Assembly: GCA_000436755.1 (NCBI GenBank)
Contig: FR887307.1
Location: 1-24,043, forward strand
Source: Clostridium sp. CAG:253
GTDB lineage: Bacteria; Bacillota; Clostridia; Lachnospirales; Lachnospiraceae
Direction: 5' to 3'
DNA: 24,043 nt
Shown here: piece after piece, positions 15,535 to 22,853 of the stretch
How the letters are laid out: the number at the start of each line of letters is the position of its first letter
Numbering within the stretch: the stretch's first letter is position 1
Translations under genes and position numbers: made by a program
Notes under the pieces: generated by a model
What the model saw: the letters and a program-made list of their open reading frames with translations, nothing else
Databases searched by the model: none
What the model was told of the DNA's origin: nothing

Positions 15535-15555
15535 GTGGTAATTTTTTATTACCAC
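15535..15555. promoter_or_regulatory. Dyad in the corA-TAXI divergent promoter region
   Basis: GTGGTAAT (15535-15542) and ATTACCAC (15548-15555) form a perfect 8-bp inverted repeat around TTTTT. A further half-site GTGGT at 15567-15571 can pair alternatively with ACCAC (15551-15555). The dyad overlaps a corA promoter candidate and lies 48 bp before the TAXI gene, so it could be a shared operator. Confidence 0.45.
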
Positions 15556-15574
15556 GATAATATATTGTGGTCAA
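15546..15574 (-). promoter_or_regulatory. Putative corA promoter
   Basis: On the minus strand TTGACC (15569-15574) and TAATAA (15546-15551) are separated by 17 bp, with TGG before the -10 hexamer. The -10 hexamer lies within one arm of the dyad at 15535-15555. The leader would be about 90 nt. Confidence 0.45.
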
Positions 15575-15602
15575 AATCCAATTAAGAAAGGAAACCTTAT
15601 AT

Positions 15603-16577
15603 ATGAAGAAAAGATTATGTCTTCTGCTCTGTTTTTCGCTAATATTTTTATCATCTTGCGGCAGACAATCAAACAATATACGTTTTGGAGCCGCTGACAT
15701 AGGCGGTATGTACTATGCTTTTGCAAGCAGTTTCTCCGGTGCTATATCAAAAGACACCTCCGATTACAAGTTTGAAGTCAAAAATACAGCCGGTTCTGCG
15801 GCTAACCTTAGACTTCTGTCTGACAAATATATAGACCTTGGTATCGCACAGGCAGACCTTATCAAGGATGCTTACGATGGCACAGGTTATTTTAAAGACA
15901 ATATCTGTAATGGCTATAAAGCTGTTGCTGCACTTTATACCGAAGCATGCCAGATAGTCGTTAAAGCAAACTCAGGTATAAAAAGCATTGATGACCTTCA
16001 GGGTCGAAAAGTAAGTATCGGTGCAAAGGAATCCGGTACGGAAATTAACGCAAATCAGATTTTAGAATTCAGCGGTTTAAATTCTAAACTTGTCAATATG
16101 GTAAATCTTGATTACACCGATGCGGCAAAACAGCTTGCCGAAGGTAAGATTGATGCATTTTTCTGCACAGCCGGACTTCAGACAACAGTAATATCTGAAC
16201 TTACTAAAGAATGCAGTATCAGAATTTTAAGTATTGATGATAAATGTATTAAAAAACTGCTTACAGCCTATCCTTGTTACAGTAAGTATGAAATACCTGC
16301 AAACACTTATGCAGGCCAGTCGGAAAACGTAACTACAATAGGTGTAAAATCAGTATTGCTTGCATCTGACAGCCTTTCTGAAAACGCTGTCAAGCAATTT
16401 ACTAAAACCTTTTTTAAACATAATAAAGATTTACAATATGCAACTTCTCTTGAACTGATAACTGATGAAAATACAGCGGTTCAGGGTATTGATATTCCAT
16501 TCCATTCGGGCGCAGCCGCTTATTATAAGGAAAAAGGAATTACAGCCACAACAAATCGCTTGGAAATGAGGAATTAA
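15603..16577 (+). CDS. TAXI-family solute-binding lipoprotein
   Basis: This 324-residue lipoprotein belongs to the TAXI (TRAP-associated extracytoplasmic immunogenic) receptors. The signal peptide MKKRLCLLLCFSLIFLSSC ends in the lipobox LSSC with Cys19. Family features are the opening strand IRFGAADIGGMYYAFASSFSGAI, VKNTAGSAANLRLLSDKYIDLGIAQADLI, SIDDLQGRKVSIGAKESGTEINANQIL, and a C-terminal FHSGAAAYYKEKG. The ATG at 15603 is chosen because AAAGGA and a full lipoprotein signal follow from it; an ATG at 15567 would bury the signal. TAXI receptors normally deliver solutes to a fused TRAP permease, but none is here; the next gene, four bases on, is a GltS-type symporter. Characterised TAXI proteins include glutamate/glutamine binders, so a glutamate-like ligand is plausible. 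The partnership is inference. Confidence 0.9.
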   Translation: MKKRLCLLLCFSLIFLSSCGRQSNNIRFGAADIGGMYYAFASSFSGAISKDTSDYKFEVKNTAGSAANLRLLSDKYIDLGIAQADLIKDAYDGTGYFKDNICNGYKAVAALYTEACQIVVKANSGIKSIDDLQGRKVSIGAKESGTEINANQILEFSGLNSKLVNMVNLDYTDAAKQLAEGKIDAFFCTAGLQTTVISELTKECSIRILSIDDKCIKKLLTAYPCYSKYEIPANTYAGQSENVTTIGVKSVLLASDSLSENAVKQFTKTFFKHNKDLQYATSLELITDENTAVQGIDIPFHSGAAAYYKEKGITATTNRLEMRN

Positions 16578-16581
16578 CTTT

Positions 16582-17769
16582 ATGAAAATTCAATTAGACA
16601 TGTACCAAACGCTTGCTGCTGCAGTTTTGGTACTCTTATTAGGAAGTTATCTGAGAAAAAAAATAAATATTCTGGAAAAATTCTGTATTCCAGCACCTGT
16701 TATAGGTGGATTACTCTTTGCTATTTTTACATGTGTATGTTATACTACCGGAATTATTGAATTTTCCTTTGATGATACTCTGCGTGAGGTGTGCATGGTA
16801 TTTTTCTTTACATCTGTTGGCTTTCAGGCAAACTTAAAGGTTTTAAAAAGCGGCGGAAAATCCTTATTGGTATTCCTCGCACTTGTTATCACACTGATTT
16901 TTTCGCAGAACCTGCTTGCCATCGGACTTTCAAAGGTACTTGGCTTAAATCCTCTCATCGGAATGTGTACAGGTTCAATACCTATGGTCGGCGGTCACGG
17001 TACTGCCGGTGCATTCGGTCCGGTACTCGAGGATTTTAATATTAAGGGTGCAACAACTATCTGTACTGCCGCTGCCACTTTCGGACTTATAACAGGAAGT
17101 CTTGTTGGCGGTCCTATAGGAAAGCGCCTTATCGAGAAAAGAAATCTTATGTGCAATGTTCCGTCTGAGGATGACAGCCTTTTGGTTGAGGACGAGGAAA
17201 AACACCAGCGTCATACAAATATGTACGCAACCGCAGTATTCCAGCTTATACTTGCAATAGGACTCGGCACCATCTTTTCGTATTTTCTCACAAAGACAGG
17301 ACTTACTTTTCCTATCTATATAGGTGCAATGCTCGCCGCTGCACTTATGCGTAATATTACTGAGTATTCAAGCAAGGGAACTATCCATATGGGTGAGATA
17401 AACGACCTCGGTGGAATCAGTCTTTCACTCTTTCTCGGAATGGCAATGATTACTTTAAAGCTCTGGGAACTTGCCACTCTCGCCCTGCCGCTTGTTATCC
17501 TGCTCGCAGCACAGACGCTTCTCATATGCGTATTCACATACTTTGCCATATTCAATGTTATGGGAAGAGATTATGATGCAGCCGTGCTTTCTGCCGGAAC
17601 CTGCGGCTTTGGTATGGGTGCGACCCCAAACGCAATGGCAAATATGCAGGCAATCTGCGACCTATATGTTCCATCCGTAAAGGCATACCTTATCATACCG
17701 CTTATCGGAAGTTTATTTGCAGATTTTATCAACAGTCTTGTTATCACATTTTTCATTAATATACTTTAA
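16582..17769 (+). CDS. gltS: Sodium/glutamate symporter, GltS (ESS) family
   Basis: This 395-residue membrane protein imports glutamate with Na+ in its family. It has about ten to twelve hydrophobic segments in two inverted halves. The two reentrant-loop signatures are intact: GGHGTAGAFGPVLEDFNIKG followed by TFGLITGSLVGGPIGKRLI in the first half, and CGFGMGATPNAMANMQAICDLY in the second. These correspond closely to the E. coli GltS motifs I recall. A cytoplasmic acidic loop (about residues 193-215, EDDSLLVEDEEKHQRH) joins the halves. The ATG lies four bases after the TAXI stop, with GAGGA at the end of the TAXI gene as its ribosome binding site, so translation is probably coupled. No biochemical link between ESS carriers and binding proteins is known to me. 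Confidence 0.93.
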   Translation: MKIQLDMYQTLAAAVLVLLLGSYLRKKINILEKFCIPAPVIGGLLFAIFTCVCYTTGIIEFSFDDTLREVCMVFFFTSVGFQANLKVLKSGGKSLLVFLALVITLIFSQNLLAIGLSKVLGLNPLIGMCTGSIPMVGGHGTAGAFGPVLEDFNIKGATTICTAAATFGLITGSLVGGPIGKRLIEKRNLMCNVPSEDDSLLVEDEEKHQRHTNMYATAVFQLILAIGLGTIFSYFLTKTGLTFPIYIGAMLAAALMRNITEYSSKGTIHMGEINDLGGISLSLFLGMAMITLKLWELATLALPLVILLAAQTLLICVFTYFAIFNVMGRDYDAAVLSAGTCGFGMGATPNAMANMQAICDLYVPSVKAYLIIPLIGSLFADFINSLVITFFINIL

Positions 17770-17783
17770 ATGGAGGGATTTTT

Positions 17784-17981
17784 ATGTTTCACTGGAAAAA
17801 GAAAAATGAGCAAAAACATGTTGAGGAAAAACATGATTACAATTTAACTTTTGACAATGTAGCAATTCCGGAAGTCCATACACACAAGACCCACGACGAA
17901 ACGACCGAAAATGAAAGTGACGACTCTTCCATAAACTATGATAATCTGGCTATACCGGAAGTTCATATACGAAAAAAATAA
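17784..17981 (+). CDS. 65-residue protein with a duplicated AIPEVH motif
   Basis: I do not recognise this small, soluble, highly charged protein. It has a basic/aromatic N-terminus (MFHWKKKNEQKH), then two copies of one motif: FDNVAIPEVHTHK (23-35) and YDNLAIPEVHIRK (52-64), 29 residues apart. An acidic Ser/Thr/Glu/Asp linker joins them. The two copies differ at several synonymous codon positions (GAC/GAT, GCA/GCT, ATT/ATA, GTC/GTT), which argues for selection on the peptide and for a real gene. GGAGGG lies six bases before the ATG, and the gene starts 14 bases after gltS. There is no signal peptide, TM segment or Cys. A repeated linear motif on a disordered chain suggests a docking or assembly role, perhaps with GltS or MATE; that is speculation. 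Confidence 0.75.
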   Translation: MFHWKKKNEQKHVEEKHDYNLTFDNVAIPEVHTHKTHDETTENESDDSSINYDNLAIPEVHIRKK

Positions 17982-18012
17982 CAAAATAATTTTTACAGAA
18001 TGGAGACTTCTT

Positions 18013-19371
18013 ATGAGTGAAAACAAAGAATTTTTAGCTACTGAACCTGTCGGAAAACTTTTATTAAAACTGGCAGTTCCATCCGTTATATCACAACTTG
18101 TAAACATGCTCTACAACATTGTAGACAGAATCTACATAGGACATATTCCAAAAACCGGCAGTCTTGCTCTCACAGGCCTCGGTGTCTGTATGCCCATCAT
18201 TATGATAATATCCGCTTTTGCTGCTCTTATCGGCTTTGGCGGTGCTCCGAGAGCTTCAATTTTTATGGGCAAGGGCGAAAATGATACAGCCGAAAAAACT
18301 CTTGGAAACTGTTTTACCATGCAGATTATCATTTCAATTATCCTTACCATTGTATTATTATCCGGTAACAGATTTTTCCTCATGGCTTTCGGCGCAAGCA
18401 GCAACACAATTGATTATGCTTCAAGCTATATGAATATCTATGCCCTTGGAACAATATTCGTACAGCTCACTCTCGGCATGAACGCTTTCGTAACAGCACA
18501 GGGATTTTCAAAAACCGGAATGTTAACCGTAATCATAGGTGCTATATGCAACATCATTCTCGATCCGATTTTTATTTTTGCACTCGGTCTTGGCGTAAAG
18601 GGTGCTGCAATTGCCACTGTAATATCACAGGGAATTTCATGTATATGGGTTATCTCATTCTTAACAGGCAGAAAAACATTTTTAAAGATAAAGAAAAAAT
18701 ATCTCATTCCTTCTGCCGAAATAATTCTTCCATGTATGGCTCTCGGCGTTTCAACATTTGTCATGCAGGCAAGCGAGAGTGTCATTTCCGTATGTTTTAA
18801 TTCATCACTTTTAAAATACGGCGGTGATGTCGCCGTTGGTGCCATGACTATACTTACAAGTGTAATGCAGTTTGCAATGCTGCCACTACAGGGTATCGGT
18901 CAGGGTGCACAGCCGATTACCAGCTACAACTACGGAGCAAAAAATGCTGACCGTGTAAAAAAGACATTTCGTATACTTATTACCGTATCACTCAGCTATT
19001 CAATCATATTCTGGGCATTGATACAGCTTTTCCCTGGTGTATTTGCAGGAATTTTCAGTTCAGATAAAGAACTTGTTACATTTACCGCCGGCGCACTCAG
19101 AATTTACTGCGGTATGTTATTTATGTTTGGAATACAGATTGCATGCCAGATGACTTTTGTTGCCATAGGCAATGCCGTATGCTCGGTCATTGTTGCCGTC
19201 GTGAGAAAGTTCGTTCTTCTTCTCCCGCTTATCTACATAGTGCCGCATTTTGTTTCAAACAAAACAAACGGAGTATATATGGCTGAACCTGTTGCCGACT
19301 TCATAGCAGTATCCTTTACGGTAATCATATTTTTAGTTCAGTTTAAAAAAGCACTCAGTAAATTGAAATAA
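18013..19371 (+). CDS. MATE-family efflux transporter
   Basis: This 452-residue protein is a multidrug and toxin extrusion (MATE) family carrier with about twelve TM segments. It exports organic compounds against H+ or Na+. The N-terminus PVGKLLLKLAVPSVISQLVNMLYNIVDRIYIGH is typical of the clostridial MATE branch. The second half has the related MALGVSTFVMQASESVI and the conserved GIGQGAQPITSYNYGA. The ATG at 18013 is preceded by TGGAGA at a good distance; the frame is open to 17938 but overlaps the small gene. It lies 31 bases after the small protein gene and runs in the same direction, so it is probably the last gene of the TAXI-gltS operon. Whether its substrate relates to amino acids is unknown. 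Confidence 0.93.
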   Translation: MSENKEFLATEPVGKLLLKLAVPSVISQLVNMLYNIVDRIYIGHIPKTGSLALTGLGVCMPIIMIISAFAALIGFGGAPRASIFMGKGENDTAEKTLGNCFTMQIIISIILTIVLLSGNRFFLMAFGASSNTIDYASSYMNIYALGTIFVQLTLGMNAFVTAQGFSKTGMLTVIIGAICNIILDPIFIFALGLGVKGAAIATVISQGISCIWVISFLTGRKTFLKIKKKYLIPSAEIILPCMALGVSTFVMQASESVISVCFNSSLLKYGGDVAVGAMTILTSVMQFAMLPLQGIGQGAQPITSYNYGAKNADRVKKTFRILITVSLSYSIIFWALIQLFPGVFAGIFSSDKELVTFTAGALRIYCGMLFMFGIQIACQMTFVAIGNAVCSVIVAVVRKFVLLLPLIYIVPHFVSNKTNGVYMAEPVADFIAVSFTVIIFLVQFKKALSKLK

Positions 19372-19380
19372 ATTTAATAA

Positions 19381-19423
19381 TATACTTGCCTAATTGAGAG
19401 AAATTTAACACTATGCAAGTATA
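19381..19423 (+). repeat. Inverted repeat just after the MATE gene
   Basis: TATACTTGC (19381-19389) and GCAAGTATA (19415-19423) form a 9-bp stem around 25 nt. It directly abuts the next stem at 19423. No U-run follows it. Confidence 0.45.
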
Positions 19424-19466
19424 GTTGAAAAATTGTCAATTATAACTTTAATTTTCTTCAACTTTT
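19423..19466 (+). terminator. Probable terminator of the MATE transcript
   Basis: AGTTGAA-AAATT (19423-19434) pairs with AATTT (19450-19454) and TTCAACT (19457-19463) across a 2-nt bulge, and TTT follows. The stem is A/T-rich, so termination may be partial. It precedes the livK promoter. Confidence 0.4.
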
Positions 19467-19480
19467 GGTACTTTTTTCTA

Positions 19481-19509
19481 TTGACAAATTGCCCCTTAAA
19501 AACTACCAT
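19481..19509 (+). promoter_or_regulatory. Promoter of the liv operon
   Basis: TTGACA (19481-19486, consensus -35) and TACCAT (19504-19509) are separated by 17 bp, 32 bp before the livK start. ATTGACAA over the -35 (19480-19487) is an inverted copy of TTGTCAAT (19433-19440), a possible operator pair. Confidence 0.55.
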
Positions 19510-19540
19510 ACATTAGTAAAAGAAAAAGGAGGCAATTATT

Positions 19541-20707
19541 ATGAGATTATGGAAAAAGGCAGTCAGCCTTGTACTTGTATCTGCTATGGCATTTTCTATG
19601 TGTGCATGTGGCAGCAAGAAGGACGAAGGGAGCAAATCAGCAGACACATTTAAGATTGGTGGCATCGGACCTACAACAGGTGATGCAGCTATCTATGGAA
19701 AAGCCGTCCAGAACGGTATCAAGCTTGCAGTAGACGAGGTTAATGCCGCAGGTGGTATTAACGGAAAGAAAATTGAATATAAATTTGAGGACGACCAGAA
19801 CGATACTGAGAAATCAGTAAATGCCTACAACAGCTTAAAAGACTGGGGTATGCAGATACTTGTAGGAACTGTTACATCAAACCCTTGTACAGCAGTTGTT
19901 GAACAGACACATAATGACAACATGTTCCAGCTTACTCCATCAGCTACAGCAGTAGAGTCAATTCAGTATGACAACGCATTCCGTATGTGTTTCTCTGACC
20001 CTAACCAGGGTAGTGCTTCTGCTGATTATATCGCAGACCACAAACTTGCTTCAAAAGTTGCAGTTATTTATAACAGTTCTGACCCTTACTCTTCAGGTAT
20101 CTATCAGAAATTTGATGCCGAGGCAAAAGCAAAAGGACTTGATATAGTAGCTGCCGAGGCATTTACTGCTGACAGCAAGACAGACTTCTCAGTACAGATT
20201 CAGAAAGCTAAGAGTGCCGGTGCTGAAATGGTATTCCTTCCTATATATTATCAGGAGGCATCTCTTATCCTTGCTCAGGCAAAGAAGGCAAACTTCACAC
20301 CTAAGTATTTCGGATGTGACGGTATGGACGGAATCCTTGCACTTGACGGATTTGACAAAGAACTTGCTGAGGGACTTATGTTCCTTACACCATTTACACC
20401 TGATTCAAAGGATGACAAGACTCAGACTTTCGTAAAAGCATACAAAAAAGCATTTAATGACACACCTATCCAGTTTGCCGCAGATGCCTATGACTGTATC
20501 TACACTATAAAAGCTGCCGCTGAGAAAGCAAAGCTTACACCTGATATGAGTATTTCTGATATGTCAGACGCATTAAAGAAATCAATGACTGAAATTGAAC
20601 TCAGCTGTCTTACTGCTAAGAGCATCAAATGGTCATCAGACGGTGAACCTACAAAAGAGCCTACTGTCGTAGTTGTAGAAAACGGTTCTTACAATATAGC
20701 TGAATAA
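19541..20707 (+). CDS. livK: Branched-chain amino acid ABC substrate-binding lipoprotein
   Basis: This 388-residue lipoprotein is the receptor of a hydrophobic amino acid ABC importer. The signal peptide MRLWKKAVSLVLVSAMAFSMCAC has a slightly unusual lipobox, MCAC with Cys23, preceded by another Cys. The mature part is a typical LivJ/LivK-type periplasmic-binding fold: FKIGGIGPTTGDAAIYGKAVQNGIKLAVDEVNAAGGINGKKIEYKFEDDQND at the start, then VGTVTSNPCTAVVE and QFAADAYDCIYTIKAA. AGGAGG lies eight bases before the ATG. It heads the operon and is separated from livH by 187 bp holding two strong hairpins, which probably raise its expression above the permeases. Leu/Ile/Val is the family default; other amino acids are possible. 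Confidence 0.95.
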   Translation: MRLWKKAVSLVLVSAMAFSMCACGSKKDEGSKSADTFKIGGIGPTTGDAAIYGKAVQNGIKLAVDEVNAAGGINGKKIEYKFEDDQNDTEKSVNAYNSLKDWGMQILVGTVTSNPCTAVVEQTHNDNMFQLTPSATAVESIQYDNAFRMCFSDPNQGSASADYIADHKLASKVAVIYNSSDPYSSGIYQKFDAEAKAKGLDIVAAEAFTADSKTDFSVQIQKAKSAGAEMVFLPIYYQEASLILAQAKKANFTPKYFGCDGMDGILALDGFDKELAEGLMFLTPFTPDSKDDKTQTFVKAYKKAFNDTPIQFAADAYDCIYTIKAAAEKAKLTPDMSISDMSDALKKSMTEIELSCLTAKSIKWSSDGEPTKEPTVVVVENGSYNIAE

Positions 20708-20721
20708 AGTTTATAAACACC

Positions 20722-20771
20722 AAAATCCGAATTAGACAAAATGTTACTGAATAACGTATTTTGTGGATTTT
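20722..20771 (+). other. First livK-livH intercistronic hairpin
   Basis: An interrupted stem: outer AAAATCC (20722-20728) / GGATTTT (20765-20771), then ACAAAAT (20736-20742) / ATTTTGT (20758-20764), then GTTA / TAAC closing a CTGAA loop. It starts 14 bases after the livK stop. A short TAAG follows, not a U-run. Confidence 0.5.
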
Positions 20772-20791
20772 AAGCTTGTTATATGATATTA

Positions 20792-20829
20792 TAAAGTCTG
20801 TATGAGATTTAAATCTCATACAGACTTTA
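20792..20829 (+). other. Perfect 38-nt palindrome between livK and livH
   Basis: A perfect inverted repeat with 19-bp arms and no spacer is centred between 20810 and 20811 (outer arms TAAAGTCTG and CAGACTTTA, centre GATTTAAATC). In RNA it folds into a stem of about 17 bp with a 4-nt loop. Only AATATTAC follows, so it looks like a 3'-end stabiliser of a livK-only mRNA or a partial terminator. Confidence 0.75.
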
Positions 20830-20894
20830 ATATTACTGTTCACACTCAAATTTAAACAGTAACACTCTACATTTAAAGAAACAGGAGGTAAACC

Positions 20895-21779
20895 ATGAGC
20901 TTTATATCGTATTTATTTAACGGATTAAGTCTCGGAAGTGTTTATGCAATAATTGCCCTCGGTTACACAATGGTATATGGTATTGCAAAAATGCTTAACT
21001 TTGCACATGGAGATGTAATCATGATTGGTGCTTATGTTTCTCTTCTTTCCATGACAAATGCAGGCATTCCGGCATTTCCGGCACTTATTATTTCAATTGT
21101 TGTCTGTACTGTTTTAGGTATTGTCATTGAGAGAATTGCATACAAACCACTTAGAAATGCATCTTCTTCACTTGCGGTTCTTATTACTGCAATCGGTGTC
21201 AGCTACTTACTTCAGAATGTTGCACTTTTACTTTTTGGAGCCAATGCACAGACTTTTCCATCAATCATCAAATGGGAAGGACTTTCATTAGCCGGAGGAA
21301 AACTTAACCTTTCCGGTGAAACTATCATTACAATAATAGTTTGTATCATCATTATGATAGCTTTAATGTTCTTTGTACAGAAAACAAAGCCGGGTCAGGC
21401 AATGCGTGCTGTATCTGAAGACCGTGGTGCCGCACTTCTTATGGGTATCAATGTAAACGGAACAATTGCTCTCACATTTGCAATCGGCTCAGGACTTGCA
21501 GCTATCGCAGGTGTACTTCTCTGCTCTGCTTACCCAAGTCTTACACCTTACACAGGTGCCATGCCCGGTATCAAAGCGTTCGTTGCCGCCGTATTTGGTG
21601 GTATCGGTTCAATCCCGGGAGCATTTATAGGCGGTATTCTTTTAGGTATTATTGAAATATTTGGTAAGGCCTATATTTCATCACAGATGGCAGATGCAAT
21701 TGTTTTTGCTGTACTTATTATCGTCCTTCTTGTTAAACCGACAGGACTTTTAGGCAAAAAAATTCAGGAAAAAGTATAG
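20895..21779 (+). CDS. livH: Branched-chain amino acid ABC permease LivH
   Basis: This 294-residue integral membrane subunit is one half of the permease dimer. Family signatures are LSLGSVYAIIALGYTMVYGIAKMLNFAHGDVIMIGAY at the N-terminus, RAVSEDRGAALLMGINVN in the cytoplasmic loop, and AFVAAVFGGIGSIPGAFIGGILLGIIE. About eight hydrophobic segments can be counted. AGGAGG precedes the ATG by seven bases. livM follows after 14 bases, so the two are co-transcribed and probably co-translated. The length is close to that of E. coli LivH. Confidence 0.96.
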   Translation: MSFISYLFNGLSLGSVYAIIALGYTMVYGIAKMLNFAHGDVIMIGAYVSLLSMTNAGIPAFPALIISIVVCTVLGIVIERIAYKPLRNASSSLAVLITAIGVSYLLQNVALLLFGANAQTFPSIIKWEGLSLAGGKLNLSGETIITIIVCIIIMIALMFFVQKTKPGQAMRAVSEDRGAALLMGINVNGTIALTFAIGSGLAAIAGVLLCSAYPSLTPYTGAMPGIKAFVAAVFGGIGSIPGAFIGGILLGIIEIFGKAYISSQMADAIVFAVLIIVLLVKPTGLLGKKIQEKV

Positions 21780-21793
21780 GAGGCAGGTATATT

Positions 21794-22852
21794 ATGTCAA
21801 AGAAATTATCTAAACAAAAATTAAATGATATTATCACTTATGGTATAGTTATAGCTGCTTTTATTATAATGCAGATTCTTATAAATGCCGGAGAGATTTC
21901 TTCTCTCTTCCAGGGACTTATGGTTCCTTTGTGTACTTATATCATTCTCGCCATTTCGCTTAATCTTGTCGTAGGTATTCTCGGAGAATTAAGTCTTGGA
22001 CATGCCGGCTTTATGTGTGTCGGTGCTTTCACAAGTTCCTTCTTCTCAAAAGCTACACATGATACTATCACAAACGGAACACTTAGATTTTTTATCGCAC
22101 TTCTAATAGGAATAGCGGTGGCAGCCATATTCGGAATTATAATAGGAATTCCTGTTTTGAGATTAAATGGTGATTATCTTGCAATAGTTACACTTGCATT
22201 TGGGGAAATCATCAAGAACCTTGTTAACGTTCTTTTTATAGGAAAAGATTCAAAAGGATTTCATTTTTCAACAAAAGATGCGGTAAGTTTAAATCTCGAA
22301 CCTGACGGAAAAATTATCGTGAACGGTCCTCAGGGAATTACGGGCACGCCTAACGATTCAACATTCTTTATCGGTTTTATACTTATTCTTATAACATTGT
22401 TTATAGTATTAAACCTCATACACTCAAGAGACGGACGTGCTATCATGGCTATCCGTGACAACAGAATTGCCGCTGAATCAATCGGTATAAACATTACAAA
22501 ATATAAACTTATGACATTCACTATATCTGCTGCAATGGCAGGTGCAGCCGGTGTCCTTTATGCACACAACCTCTCAAATCTCACAGCTAATACAAATAAC
22601 TTCGGTTACAATATGTCTATAAACATTCTTGTATTTGTTGTTCTTGGAGGTATCGGAAATATCAGAGGTTCTATCATAGCCGCTGTTGTACTTACACTTC
22701 TTCCGGAGCTGCTCCGTGGAATGTCAGATTACCGTATGCTTATCTACGCAATAGTTCTTATTGTCATGATGCTCTTTAACTGGGCACCAAAAGCAATTGA
22801 ATGGCGTGAAAAACACCTTTCATTTAAGAAAAACAAAAAGGAGGCTGCATAA
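21794..22852 (+). CDS. livM: Branched-chain amino acid ABC permease LivM
   Basis: This 352-residue permease is the second half of the membrane channel. It shows the LivM hallmarks: ISLNLVVGILGELSLGHAGFMCVGAFTSSF, GDYLAIVTLAFGEIIKNLVN, GRAIMAIRDNRIAAESIGINITKYKL and FVVLGGIGNIRGSIIAA. A longer loop (about residues 150-190, KGFHFSTKDAVSLNLEPDGK) may be extracytoplasmic. AGGAGG overlaps the livH stop and lies ten bases before the ATG. A single base separates its stop from the livG start, so translation of livG is probably coupled. The C-terminus ends in a basic tail that carries the livG ribosome binding site. Confidence 0.95.
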   Translation: MSKKLSKQKLNDIITYGIVIAAFIIMQILINAGEISSLFQGLMVPLCTYIILAISLNLVVGILGELSLGHAGFMCVGAFTSSFFSKATHDTITNGTLRFFIALLIGIAVAAIFGIIIGIPVLRLNGDYLAIVTLAFGEIIKNLVNVLFIGKDSKGFHFSTKDAVSLNLEPDGKIIVNGPQGITGTPNDSTFFIGFILILITLFIVLNLIHSRDGRAIMAIRDNRIAAESIGINITKYKLMTFTISAAMAGAAGVLYAHNLSNLTANTNNFGYNMSINILVFVVLGGIGNIRGSIIAAVVLTLLPELLRGMSDYRMLIYAIVLIVMMLFNWAPKAIEWREKHLSFKKNKKEAA

Positions 22853-22853
22853 A

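Noticed and set aside
15603..16577. Ordinary TRAP transporter with nearby permease
   Set aside because: No DctQ/DctM-like or fused TRAP permease lies in the window; the adjacent membrane gene has clear GltS motifs.
18438..18845. 135-codon minus-strand ORF inside the MATE gene
   Set aside because: It lies wholly opposite a well-supported transporter gene and has no family features.
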